The notes below the pieces were generated by a model. That model was not told the origin of the DNA, did not search any database, and saw only the letters and a list, made by a program, of their open reading frames with translations. From Ciona savignyi (lineage: Eukaryota; Chordata; Ascidiacea; Phlebobranchia; Cionidae), in NCBI GenBank assembly GCA_000149265.1, contig CH003181.1, forward strand, positions 361,488-425,487: a stretch of 64,000 nucleotides of DNA, read 5' to 3'. Made by a program: the position numbers and the translations under genes. This document shows, in pieces, positions 31,401 to 43,153 of this stretch (its first letter is position 1; every line of letters begins with the position of its first letter).

Positions 31401-34400
31401 TGATTATTATTTCTTGCTGGTTCATTTATGACCATATAGTTTTTTGATGGTTCATTCGTGACCATATTGTTTCTTGCTGGTTGATCTGTGACCATATTGT
31501 TTCTTACTGGTTCATTTAAAACCATATGGTTTCTTGCTGGTTCATTTGTGGCCTGATATGATATCTCCGGTAAATACTCTTGCACATGCGGTGTTATATG
31601 GGCTGTTGGTGTTCTGGCAACAAAAATGTTGGCATTTTCTTTACCAGTCTTTTGGCTGGTGTGTTGAATGGATCGAATGGCAGGCGGAGAACCAGTCAAA
31701 CCGAACCAAACACCAGTTACTGGTTCGTTAGGTGAAATCGGCTGTAGAGAAATGATACCAGGTTAAAAATTCACCACAAATAGTTAAAACCTGTTTAATG
31801 TGCTTCAAACATGTAGCTACTGGGGACTGGCTATAACCACATGTCATATGACGTTGTATTCAGTTAGGACACACGAAATTAATATGCGATTGGGAAAACG
31901 CAGAGTCGGCATTAATACATTGATATTGGTCGGATTACCTCCTGTCCACTATTAAATTAAAGAGAAATTGGGGGAGTTCATTTAGGTTAAGTGCTATCGT
32001 TTAAGCTATTGGGCTCAGGCGATGAGCACTAGTCTAATGACACAACTGATTAGATAGCCACTAGCCTCGAGTCTACAACCTTACAAAAAAAGCAAAGCAC
32101 TACAGCTATTCGATGAAAACGTATATTATGAGAAGCACACTGCCGACGACGAGCGTGCAAATAAAGGTGTGGATCGGGCTGCTTTAAAGATTCCCGCCGA
32201 TTTTTAACTTGCTAAGTTTTGAACACAAGAAATGCCCGTTGCTAACTTTTTTTGTATAGAATAAAATTCGGTATGTGCATCGGTCATACTAACCATTCGG
32301 TTTGAACAAACTTACCTCTTTGGGTTGTTCTAAGTTGTGGCGTTCTGCACTTGGGGGATTTCCCTGGATAACACTGGGTTCGTTCCTTGTACGCCTCAGG
32401 CAAAACACTTTTCCTTGATTGGTCAAAAATGAGGTGGCGACAATCGATTCGCTCTCACACAACGTCATAATAGGGGCATTGTTGTTGCGGTCTAAGATGT
32501 AAAACAGATGGAATGTAGGATAGAATATTATTTTAAGTGGATGGGAAAACGCAGGAATGTTATAAAACGAACTTTTGTCAGATTTATATTACTTTACAAT
32601 CTTTACATTTTTGTCAACCCATTAAACCACTGGATTAAAGCAACGGCCGCTTGTTTGACAATAAATGTGATTTATCCAAACCGTATTAAAGTATTTAACC
32701 TTTTTTTCGTCGAGTAAACGGTAAGAGGAATCCAAATATTGAATGATTTATCCACGGTTATCATCGGATAACTTTTATGTAATCTAATAACTTATGAGGA
32801 AATCTGTATTGAAGGATTTATCGTCAGATAATTCGAACCAAATACTTAAATTATATTTAAATGTGCGACTGGACGCATTCGATTTGGCGAAAAAAAATAC
32901 AGTTATAGGATGCACACCCAAATTTGTTTGAGGGTCACTTTAAACTGAAAACCAAATAATACCTTTCGGTGCTGTTTCAGGTTGTAATTCGTGTTCGTCG
33001 GTGTCATAAGATTGTATTTTTGTCAGGTCATACCTCTCATCAGCCATGTCATGTCCAGTTTGCGCTTCGTCATGGTTCTGGTCAGTCGTAACTTCCGGTG
33101 GGTCGTTGTCAATGTAAACCTCCCGCCCTGAAATCGGGCGGAACAGTTGCACGGTCGAATTTTCGTCCATTATGACGTCATTGATGGACGAATCGCTGTC
33201 TGATGACGTCAAAGATGAATCGTCGTCGTCCGCTTCCGGTTCAAAGTCTTGTGACGTAATTGTTTTTTCGGCAACGATGACGTCATCGACCGAAATAGCT
33301 TGGTTTGCTCTATACACGTCGTTTACGGCCATTGACGTTTGGGTCGCGTCGATATCGTTGAAAAACTGGCCACTGGAGGCAGCAGGCACACTATAAGTCG
33401 ATTTATCGACAGACTGAAAAAAAAATTGGTTAACACTGGTAAAGATGTACTTTGCAACATTCAAACAGAATCCACCCACGTGACTTCTCTTCTTTTTATG
33501 ACGTGTTGCCACGTGGTCGGGGTAGTTCCATTCGTCTTGCATTTCTTCAAGTGCGTTGTAAGATTTACTTCTATGCCTGTGAGCATTAAATTTATGTGAA
33601 CTCTTGAACAACAGAAAAAAAGTTTTATTTTGTCTAGTTTTATTAACTGCTAGCAGATCTTACGATTTAGGTTGGAAACATTATGGTTTATACTTTATGC
33701 TATCTTATTATAATCGTGAGCTGAGCGCGTTCGCACAAGTCATCAAAAAGATACACTCTTCTGCTCTTTTCGATCAGGTGCAAGTTAGACCTTGGCCAAA
33801 CAAACCTTACTAACACGCTTTTCCCAAGATTGCTAATAAAAGTGAAAGGAACCGGGTTAGCTTTTCCAACTCTTACAAGTATACTCGTGTAACCGCTGCC
33901 TAATATTACATTCTCGTGTCATTTTGTTTGGTTAAATTTTAGTTGAATTTTGATTTTTAGAGTACTGCTTACATAACACAGAGTGGCATAGTCACTTTAA
34001 CAACTTCCTGTATTCAGACTGGTTTAGACTGGTCTTGAACTACTTTCACTTGCCACCATAGTTTCACTTAAAAGCGTTATCTGTTCTTATTTAAATATAA
34101 AATATCGAAAATGAGAATAACTCCAACTAAATGTTAGTGCTCATAAAAACAAGGTTGTTTTCGCAGCTAGCTCTTACCTTCCTGGTGACGTTTTCCTTCT
34201 GGACCTTCCCTTTTTACCCCCATTTTCGGGGTAATACGGATGGTTGTACATATAGGGGTAAGGAAGGGTAACGTAATTGCCCATCGGCGGTGAATACGGA
34301 CTGCGTAAAAAAAATTAAAGTTTAAATTTAAAAATTAAAATTTTTGTAGATATTAAAATATATTACTCGAAAACAGGGGAAAACCCGGGGTAAAAAGCTT

Positions 34401-36338
34401 GCGGATAACCCTCAGGGTTTGGGGCAAATGAAATTGGGTGAAGTCGTCCGACAGGGTAACCCATTCCGTCCACCAATTCCCGTGGGCCGTGATGCATGAC
34501 GCCCAGGTCACGTGGTAAAGATCCATAGAAACCCGGGTGTGGACTGCAATGACAATTGGATGAGCAATAAATAACTATATAAGCTGTAAATATATTTTTA
34601 AATGCATTTGTTCAAAAGAGTAGCTTGGTGGACAGTCGCCTTTCACTCGAAGGGTTACACATCGAACACTAGAAACGCCTTAAACGTACAACACGGTACA
34701 AAAGAGTCGCTAGCTAGTCAGTTGTGTTCTTGGGCAAGGCACTTTACGGACATTGCCTGAACCCAGCGAATTATTGGGTTTAATGGGTTCTACCAAATTG
34801 AAGAAACGTATTAATCATACACAACACTCTGCATTAGCTTCGACAACTCGATGGTGGGCGCGAGGTAATCTGACGATTGCCCGCGTGTAAACCCCCTTGG
34901 TTTTCCATTCATGGGGATAAACATGAATATTCTATCCTATCCATACTAATGCACATATATAAGGTTTACTGTGCAAATCCATTTTACCATTCACCGAGAT
35001 AAATATAATGCATCGATAATTTTTAAGTTATCATGGAATATACTTACACGTATTCGTGCTCGGGTGGAAAATTGTACGCAGAGTTAAGCCATGCCCCGAC
35101 GCGAGAGTCTTGAACCGATGTCAAATTAGGCTCGCTTCGTGGTGAAACTTCTTCATCAACTGCACTCTGCCAAAAATGTAAACTGAACTCACTAGCGTCA
35201 TCAGTTGACCAAATTAAACTTACCTTGGTATGACGGTTTCCTCTTGTTCTGTGACGCTTGGATTTCTCACTTTTTCTGCTTTTGCGGTCTGTGAAAGAGT
35301 TAAGATCAAATATGATGCTCATGTTTATCCCTTAGGGTTGGAAACGCAGTGGCGCCCATAAAAAAACGGACAAATCGAGTAGACAGAGCTTTCGGCAGGA
35401 CAAGACAGATTAGTCTGGTGGTTTAGTGCGTCGCCTTTCAGCCGAAGGGTTGTAGGTACGAAACTTGTCGCTAGCTAGTCTGTTGTGTCCTTGGGCAAGG
35501 CACTTAACGGATATTGCCTGAACCCAGCGGATTTTTGGGTTCTACCAAATTGAAGGAACGTGTGAATCATACACAACACACTGCAATAGACCAAGTAACG
35601 GTGGGCGCTAGGTGATCTGACGATTTCACGGTGTTGTAACGGCCCCTTGCGTTTTTCCCCCCATTCACGGGGATAAACATGAATATCGCTATCCTAATAT
35701 TTAATTATCTCAATGTACAAAAAGTAGATTTGCATGTCATAATCGTAAACATTTTTCCCCAACCTTATAAGTCGTATATTTTCATTACTTTATTTTATAT
35801 CGGAAAAAAATTCGAATCTGTGATAGGGTTATCGCTAACAGGTTCGATTATAACATGCTGTTTATGAATATATTGCGCTACATATTCGGCTACACAGTCA
35901 TTATTACGCTATTTAAACCCCACCTCTATTACTTTTCCTTTTCTCTCTCTTATTGTTTTCGATTATGGTATCAGATTTGGGACTTCCCCGACGTTCTGGT
36001 GACGTATTTCGATTACGCGAGTCGCTTTTCGTGCTGGGTTTTGAAAATCTCAAATCCTCTTTTTGGTTGTCCGAAGTTCTCTGATTTTTCGCGTTTTCCT
36101 TTCGAGAGGAATTATGTTTCCTGTCTCGCTCTCTTGTGTCATCTCGCGGTCGTTTACGACGTTTCTCATGGTCCGTGCGATGGCGCGCTTCACCATTTGC
36201 TTGTTTTCGCTCTGCCCCGACATCCACTGGTTTTCGTGTATCCTCAATTTTCATTTCATTCTGGTATGCACTTGGGGAAACCCCCGTCTTTACTCTCGTC
36301 TCTTGCGGCCGAAAAGATTTGCTCTCTTCTGCACCCAT
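28478..36338 (-). CDS. Large low-complexity scaffold-like protein, 10 exons, function unknown
   Basis: Not recognised. Exons (minus): 36338-35924, 35288-35224, 35166-35048, 34543-34385, 34300-34178, 33600-33480, 33413-32963, 32491-32316, 31741-29188, 28545-28478; every junction keeps phase, giving about 1,416 aa. The start MGAEESKSF has Gly2 and Ser6 and fits the N-myristoylation pattern. Next come an Arg/Lys/Asp-rich segment (about aa 45-190), a Pro/Tyr/Gly-rich stretch (about 200-293), an acidic Asp/Ser stretch (about 400), 12-residue NEPARNN-type repeats (about 607-700) and a predicted amphipathic helix TLQERAARILGL (about aa 1034). No transmembrane segment or enzyme motif is seen. Weak points: the GG|GTTTTC donor of exon 4 and the chosen start (a small upstream 5' exon near 36.62 kb is possible). 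If the exon 9 donor is ignored the frame stops at 29174 instead. Confidence 0.82.
28685..28785 (-). repeat. SINE-2 copy in last intron of the unnamed gene
   Basis: Diverged reverse copy with GGTTTCGAACACAG, CCGTTTTTCGATAG and a CCATTTGCCCACATGGCC end. It supports 28.55-29.18 kb being non-coding intron. Confidence 0.6.
31270..31565 (-). repeat. Coding 36-bp minisatellite (12-aa repeats)
   Basis: Inside exon 9 of the unnamed gene. It encodes about eight imperfect units of (T)NEPARNNMV type, some shortened to RNNNQPV, so units of 24 and 36 bp alternate. All changes keep the frame. Asn, Pro and Arg positions are the most constant. Confidence 0.85.
32205..32305 (-). repeat. SINE-2 copy ending at an exon border
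   Basis: Reverse copy (TAAGTTTTGAACACAAG, GTATAGAATAAAATTCGGTATGTGCATCGGTC, TAACCATTCGG). It ends about 15 bp from the donor of the exon at 32316. Confidence 0.55.
34617..34948 (+). repeat. SINE-1 full-length
   Basis: Head GAGTAGCTTGGTGGACAGTCGCCTTTCACTCG, a short insertion, then body (GTTCTTGGGCAAGGCACTTTACGG, CGATGGTGGGCGCGAGG) and tail GGGGATAAACATGAATATTCTATCC. It sits in an intron of the unnamed gene. Confidence 0.8.
35406..35698 (+). repeat. SINE-1 full-length
   Basis: Clean copy: head AGATTAGTCTGGTGGTTTAGTGCGTCGCC, GGTTGTAGGTACGAAACTTGTCGCTAGC, body, GGGGATAAACATGAATATCGC. Useful with the 61-kb copy for a consensus. It lies in intron 1 of the unnamed gene. Confidence 0.85.
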
Positions 36339-37554
36339 GCGGTTAAATTGCAGGAGAAATTATATCCACTAAACAACACATTATTAAAATAACAACCTAA
36401 ATATATTAAAATGTAGCAAAGTAGGAAACAGGAAACAGTTATAAAGCCATAACGTAGGCAAAAAGCACCCAAAATCTTACGCGAAAATATATATCCTAAA
36501 AACGAAAATTTAAAAAATAAAATCGACATAATAATAATTTCTACTAATTTTTTTTTCATTAGCGGATTGGTTAGATAAAAATTGTTTTAATTTTAAGCGC
36601 ACAATATTACCTACTTGTCGCGGGAGTGCGTTGCTGTGAAACCGCTTTTATACCTCCTCTGTTTAGGGCTTTACAGTGTAACTGGTTTTAAACGGTGGAC
36701 TGAATGGCAACACGGATTCGTATACAGCACGTGTGACCGAATGGTTAACGCTATCGATTCATATACATCATGTCACTTAGAAATGCGCCTTGGACCATTA
36801 ATACACGGGGTCGAAAACAGTTACTTTCCAGACCTGTCCATGAGTAAGACATTTAAAACTTCAGGTATTTCGCTCCAACCCAATGAACCAATGTATTAAA
36901 CGCAAATGAAAAGAGGTCTTTATTATCTACACTACAGTCGTACAGTATTCTAACTAGACGCAAATGGTATATATGAGTGTTTTATCCCTTATTACAAGGT
37001 GCTATGTTTTATATATTGTCCGTTAACTGTAAAGTGACTTTATTGATTTTCTTTATTTTAACCGTACTTGTTCTTTAGCCGAAAGGTAAAGATTCTAGTG
37101 GTTATCGGACAGTGATAAAAAAAAAAACGCAGGGTGGGCGTTATAAAACTATCGCCAGGTTATTTCACAGTGATATGAGCGCTATTACAGTATGTTAATT
37201 ACGATGACATAACTACAATTTTGTTTAATCCACCATCTTGTAGCTTTGGACAACTTTCGCTAAGTGTGCTGCAAGAAGACACAACCAACTAGCTGGATAC
37301 TGATTTCGATTCCAACAACTTTTGTCTTACTTTTCGAATCGCTACGAATGGAATATAAGAGGTCAAACAATATTTGTGTGTGTGGCAGACTATAACTTGG
37401 CCAACATTTCCTCTTCTCACTAAAAGTGGTTAAGATCACGAACCCTTTAAATAGTTAACTTTTACCGTTTTTTAAAGGAATAGACTGTTACTTGCCTATT
37501 CTGTTTCTATAACAATAGTAGTCTATTGGCACTACTGCATTACGCCAATTCCTT

Positions 37555-37633
37555 TTTTCTTACATACACAAAGTTCTTTGCCGCCCCTAAATATAACCTG
37601 GGAGTCCATGGACTATGGTTGGGAACCACTGAT
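37555..37633. mobile_element. Solo hAT-type terminus
   Basis: On the minus strand this begins CAGTGGTTCCCAACCATAGT and continues into TCCATGGACTCCCAGG, a typical hAT end with the CAGTGGTTCCCAA motif. The expected flanking target site would be ATTTAGAC. I did not find the matching left end in the window, so it is a truncated element. Confidence 0.6.
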
Positions 37634-38866
37634 TTAGACAAAGTAAGGACGATACTAGCGCCTACCTTAGGAATAACATATTGTGTCCAACTTGAATGGA
37701 TGAAATATACTTAATTACATTACACTTTGGATAGAAAGAAGATAGCCTTTACAGCTAACTTAATCGTGTTCTAACAGTAATTCGGGGTATATTCTACTAC
37801 TGCTCTAAAGGCATGTACATAAAGAGTTACCATAGGCCGATTCTTCGGAAATTATTCAATCAATCGGTTCCCAATATATCGGTTGTACCGGACACGTGAC
37901 GTATCAATGAATAATTTATGCTCGAGTAAGTTTCGTGGCTGCGCAGTGGACCGTGAAGTGTCGTCAAAACACTTCAGATGTGCGATTTTAACAGCAGTAG
38001 ATACTGTACCCGTTTATTGTTTGCTTAATTTACCTCATAAGTGACTGAACAGTAGTAAATAGACGTTCCTGGTCAGGTAAACAGTTTTAAGCCTTTCCTA
38101 AATGTTTTAACTAAATAAGACAATCGTTCTGGCCTTCAAATATAACTGTCTTTGCTTAAAAAGTGCAGAAAAAATAAAATAAGTATTTTGATATGCTGAA
38201 CTCAACGTAATAGCGAACCGACCAAAAGAAGATTTAATGATTTAAATAAAAACGCTTGAACCACTACTGCCACATAGTCTGTGTAAAACAGATTATTAAA
38301 AAGATACCAGTAGGCCTATATGAAATCAAGTTAACTCTCAAACCAATAATACCTTATCGTTAGTACAAAACATCTTATTTAAAAGCCCCGACTGTTTCAA
38401 CATAGAAATTACAATAAAAACAACCTCAGTCTAGCCATTGCAAACTGTACCCTGTTATAACAACGTCTCATTCCGTAATAATAAAGAAGGTTGTTTATAT
38501 TAATAGCAGTGAATCGATTATACTTGTGATTTGGCACTGTGTGTGGATTAATGCGTTTAATCTCGGATAGACTGGTAAGACGGATTTATTACCGTATTCA
38601 CAACTGTAATGTTTTGTTTCACACGGTAGTTGTCATGAAATAAAGTATTGGATGGGTTATGACAAAAGTCTCACTGTCGTTAAGTTACCACCAATGTAGT
38701 CCACAAGATAAATGCTTTTTACCAGACAATGTTTCTACCCCTTATGCTCTCCAAGACCGTTGTTTTGTACATAATTGGTATAACTGTTATCGCGCTAATC
38801 ATAAAATAAAGCATTTGATATCAAGAGTTAAAATTCAACCAGGGCAGTCCACACGTTAGTTTTGTT

Positions 38867-38965
38867 TACCGGGCTAACTTTCGATCCCAAATTATGTCGC
38901 CACCAAGACCACTTTGTTTATAATTGGTATATGTATCTGTCACCCTAACCATTCTACACGACCGT
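38867..38965 (-). repeat. SINE-2 copy
   Basis: Reverse copy: CCGGGCTAACTTTCGATCCC, CACCAAGACCA, TATGTATCTGTCACCCTAACCATTC and an ACACGACCGT end. Confidence 0.65.
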
Positions 38966-39339
38966 AATACACGGACAGGTGTTTGACATCCTTTATTTGC
39001 AATTGAGCGCAGGTATGTGTTGCAGAGGAAATCTTGTTGTCTTGCTTTAAAACAGTCATTCAATTCCGCGTAGTTTAAAATCCAAGAAGTATTCAAAAAT
39101 ATAATTTCACCATAATTGCTCAAGCAGCCAGACTGAGGCCACGCGACTCTGTTATTGCCTAAGGGGGTGAATATTCCCATTCTAAACCACTAACCTGAAA
39201 AAATACCTTTACAACAGTTCACACACTCAATATACAAACTTTAATTATTATTATAGACTATAGAAACCTGGATATAAGCCTGAATCCACAAAATTATCCA
39301 AAAATCTATACGATAATTTATACACGAACTATACGATAA

Positions 39340-40055
39340 CTTAGACACAAAGCGAAGTTACACTATTAGAAGGCGTTTAACCAATTGTTTTCCCCATATC
39401 TCTAATGCTAACTGAACTCTAAAAAGAGCCTCCAAAAAAAATTCTGCCATTGTACGCCTGAGATTTTTTACAATTTAAAATTGAAATCTGCTAACTTAAC
39501 TCGACCTTCCTGAAAAAAAATCATCCTTCTCATAGCCACGAAAGAACCTGGTTATCAGCTCCGTCGAAGAACAAGACAAGACCGCATATTCTGATAAACA
39601 TTCTGCTGGTAAAACCATGGGCAAAATTCTGTCTCTACATCTTAATTTAGCTCACAAGCAAAAATTCTATCGAGGCCGTGCTAACAGCTAGCGTATAAAC
39701 CTGCCAGCCATACCCACATGGATTTACGAAAGCACTCGAAACCTGTACCGCCGCCTACTCAACACATTTGAAAATAATGAACTGCGCCGCACTTTACTTG
39801 GAGCGGGGCTTTTGAATTATCGCACAACCAACTATTGTGGGAGTGGTGTGGCAGATTGGTCGTATAGTTATCATCATTAAAGCAACATTGAACGGCGTAT
39901 GTGAATTTACGTTACCACCTACGCATGTTTTTGTGCGATTACTTTTTCTCGAGCTAAGTTTCGAGACCGCGATGGGTCTCTCCCCAAGACCATTTTTATT
40001 ATAATCCTTTACATGAATCGGTTGCGCTAAACATTCTGCTATACGACCGTTTACT
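39340..40055. repeat. Family R repeat followed by SINE-2
   Basis: About 39,360-39,740 shares blocks with 46.1-46.5 kb: CACAAAGCGAAGTT, AGGCGTTTAACCAATTGTTTTCCCCATATCTC, TGAGATTTTTTACAATTTAAAATTGAA. A reverse SINE-2 follows at 39,945-40,055. Structure of the whole element is unclear. Confidence 0.55.
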
Positions 40056-41439
40056 TTGTGCGACTTTGCGCTTATACATAATAGTGTTAGTGCTTATACC
40101 TATGTCTATATAAAACCTAAGATGTCCTGGTCTTGCAATACGTCATATATGCCAAAATGTATTCACTAAATTTATGGTAAAATTAAATTACATTTGGAAA
40201 CGTCTAAATATATAAACCAAACAATTTTAAACTGTACGCTTTTTGTTAAGACTCAAAAATACTAATTATAATACATCACGCAATATTACTAATTATACTC
40301 ATTCAAATGCTTATGCTGTGACGTATTCTACTAAGATAAACTGGCAGAGTTCGGCCTTTTATATCAAAAATACACCATTTAACAGCACTTGAGTACCCAA
40401 TAGCCTTAACAACAAACACGATTTTCCGCTGGCTCTACCATACATTTTATTATAACCTCTAGATAAACACACACGCAGTGATGCCTATTCAAAAACACGT
40501 TATAAATGATGTCGCGCTTTGAAAAAAAGATAGCGGTCAACACTGACCACCAGAATGATCGTGAACAATTCAGGTTAATGATTGACTGTGTTTTTGGGAA
40601 GTTTGCTTTACACAGATAATGAAATTCTGCCCGTCCTGTTACACCATTATCTTTGCGAATTATAAATCAAGAATTGACACTTTTTCCAATAACTATCTAG
40701 TTCTTTTTGAACGAAGTATAATGAGATTACAATCGATGACTGTACAACTGTATCGACTCTGCTTTATGATGTACTAATACGAAATCATTCCCGCCCAACT
40801 GCGGGGGCGACGGCTAAGGTTAATGGGTTCAAGTTATTAAGCTTGTGCGTTGCGACTAGGGTTAGACTTAGAGTAATGCTATGATTGCATAAAACTTAGT
40901 TTATAGCACGATTAAGATAACAATCCGATATTTCGCCTGCCTGATAAACTGTAAACGGTTGCGTTTTATCAAATAACCTGTCCTATAAAATTCGCTGTGG
41001 CTTGGACAGACAATAGCTTTAACTAGACACCGAACAGCAGGCTTCGGCGAGCACAAAAGAAATCGGTTCAATTGTGCTGTACGATGGCGGGACGTCAACA
41101 CAAAAGGCAGCTCATTTTCCTGTTCATTTGGTCCAATTAGAAAATCCTGCTCGCCGCTGGCGTTTCTCATGAGGGTGTTTTCGAAGACGTCATCGCGACG
41201 TCATTAAAGTCAATATAAAACGCATTAAAATAAATAGCTGAGCGGTGGCACCGTAAAACATGGAACATAAAAGTTGCTATAAGGCCAATGCCCACTGCAC
41301 CGTTACGACTGTCGTACGACAACTGCGATGCGATTGCGACACCTCGCTGCGACACCCAATGCCCATTGGCGTCTGCGATCTATTGCGACGCGATCCAATG
41401 CGTCCGTGCGACGCAGTTTGGTTGGCGCTGCGACGCTAC

Positions 41440-41478
41440 GACAAAGTAGAAAGCTGTTCTACTTTGTCGCAGTGTCGT
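41440..41478. other. Hairpin at inner edge of the transposon left end
   Basis: CGACAAAGTAGA is followed, after a 6-7-base loop, by TCTACTTTGTCG, giving a 12-bp perfect stem within ACGACAAAGTAGAAAGC/TGTTCTACTTTGTCGCAGT. It ends about 130 bp before the transposase start and could be a regulatory or binding structure. Confidence 0.7.
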
Positions 41479-41611
41479 ATTGGAATATGAGAATTATTGT
41501 GTTGTTTTAGGTTACCAAACTATCACAATTATTTAATTCCAACTAGAAAATAGTCATTATAATGTTTTTTTTAAAGGAAAATATTAGGCTAGCGGCACTA
41601 GTTTATTAAAA

Positions 41612-43043
41612 ATGAGTATTCATCGGCGTAAATATGCCAAGTCAGTATTGTTAGAGCAGCAGATGCTTCTTGGTCTCCTTGCTTTGTCCGAAATAGACAA
41701 TGAAAGGTATGTCTTTACACTAGTGTGTTTTAGTTCAGAACAACAGACTATGGCGGTTTATTTTACAGGCGATTTTGGGTCAATGATATATACAAGACCA
41801 GAGATACTATTTCTGAATTTGTTTTGTTTGATGAATTAATGGAAAGTAGCGATGATGAGGAGTTTCGCAGATATACCCGAATGGATCATCATCAATTTAA
41901 GTTTCTTTTAGCTCTTATAGCACCTAGAATAGAAAAGCTAGACACCAATTTCAGGCAAGCCATCACAACAAAACAGCGTCTTATAATAACATTAAGGTAC
42001 AGTTATGTAAGCAAATATTACTGTGCATAAATAACAGCTTTTAAATGCCTTGATTCATTTGCCCACAATATCAGTTAATTTCCGGTAGCGGTACAGTAAT
42101 TATAAAGAATGATTTTTACAGATTTTTAGCAACAGGAGCAAGTCAACGACAGTTGTCGTATTCATTCCGTGTTGGTCACACTACTGTTGGTAAAATAATC
42201 AGAGAGACATGTGAGGCTATAAGTGTATGTTTAACCCCTATTGTCATGAAACCACCATCAGCTTATGAGTGGATAGCCATTGCCAAACAATTTGAGCAAT
42301 TCTGGAACATCCCAAACTGCATTGGAGCCATTGACGGCAAACATATTAGAATAAAAGCTCCGCCAAACAGTGGATCCGAATTTTTCAATTACAAGGGTTA
42401 TTTTTCTATTATTCTACTAGCGATCTGTGATGCCAATTACAAGTTTATTCTGGTTGATATTGGGGACTCTGGAAGGCATAGTGACGGCGGTGTATTTATT
42501 AATTCAAACATGGGAAAGCTTTTTGAAAAACATGAACTAAATATTCCAGCTGCAGACTTGCTTCCACATTCTGATATTACAATGCCATTTTATTTTGTGG
42601 GTGATGATGCATTCCCATTAAAGTTTGGTCTAATGAAACCCTATCCAGGAAAAATGTTGCCTGAAACCAAACGCATATTTAATTACAGACTAAGTAGAGG
42701 CCGTCGTGTGGTCGAAAATGCTTTTGGCATATTGGCTGTTCGTTGGCAAATTTTTTATAGAATGCTTAATTGTGAGCCCAAAATGGTGGATGTCCTCGTT
42801 CAAAGTTGTGTTGCTTTGCACAACTACTTGCAAACTCCATCTCAACGCTGTGGAGACTGTTTTGATACTAATGGTATAATTGTAGATGGAGCATGGAGGC
42901 AGTCGATCCCGGATGATGTAAATATTAGATCAATTTCGAGTATGGGGTCTAATAATTATACCAGAAGAGCCAGTTATATTAGAGATATGCTTTGCACCTA
43001 CTTTAACACCATTGGAGCTGTTCAATGGCAGTGGGATCATTAA
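41612..43043 (+). CDS. Harbinger/HARBI1-type DDE transposase, 3 exons
   Basis: Transposase of the PIF/Harbinger family (the family from which vertebrate HARBI1 derives). Exons 41612-41706, 41769-41996 and 42122-43043 join in frame to 414 aa. The N-terminal half holds a helix-turn-helix-like region (TTKQRLIITLRFLATGASQ to VGHTTVGKII, about aa 98-130). The catalytic core has Asp in GAIDGKH (aa 179), Asp in RHSDGG (aa 229) and Glu in RRVVENAFG (aa 306), the expected DDE triad with normal spacing. The second-Asp region also has DIGDSG, so the exact second residue is assigned by analogy. The C-terminus is ordinary (VALHNYLQ). All splice sites are GT-AG. Likely acts in the nucleus on the terminal repeats of this element, together with the MADF protein encoded downstream. 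Confidence 0.95.
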
Positions 43044-43153
43044 TTATCTAGGCTATTGTATATTAATTTGCTCCTTATGTACTATACTGGGTACTGTATT
43101 GTAACATAAATTTTTTAGATTGTGTATAGAAAATATCGAATTAATTTAATCAG

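Larger units (their letters stand above)
36400..41281. other. Unassigned stretch upstream of the scaffold-like gene
   Basis: About 4.9 kb without a gene I can support. It contains a SINE-2-like piece near 36.73 kb (GTGTGACCGAATGGTTAACGC), a hAT-like solo end near 37.6 kb, SINE-2 copies at 38.9 and 40.0 kb, and a family R repeat at 39.35-39.75 kb. A minus-strand AACGCACTCCCGCGACAAG flanked by CAG and GTAGGT at 36.61-36.64 kb could be a small 5' exon of the unnamed gene. The 40.9-41.2 kb minus-strand frame (NEQENELPFVL) has no family resemblance. Confidence 0.5.

Noticed and set aside
41260..41510. Arg-rich ORFs near the transposon start
   Set aside because: They arise from the repeated TGCGAC words of the transposon end and overlap the terminal repeat.
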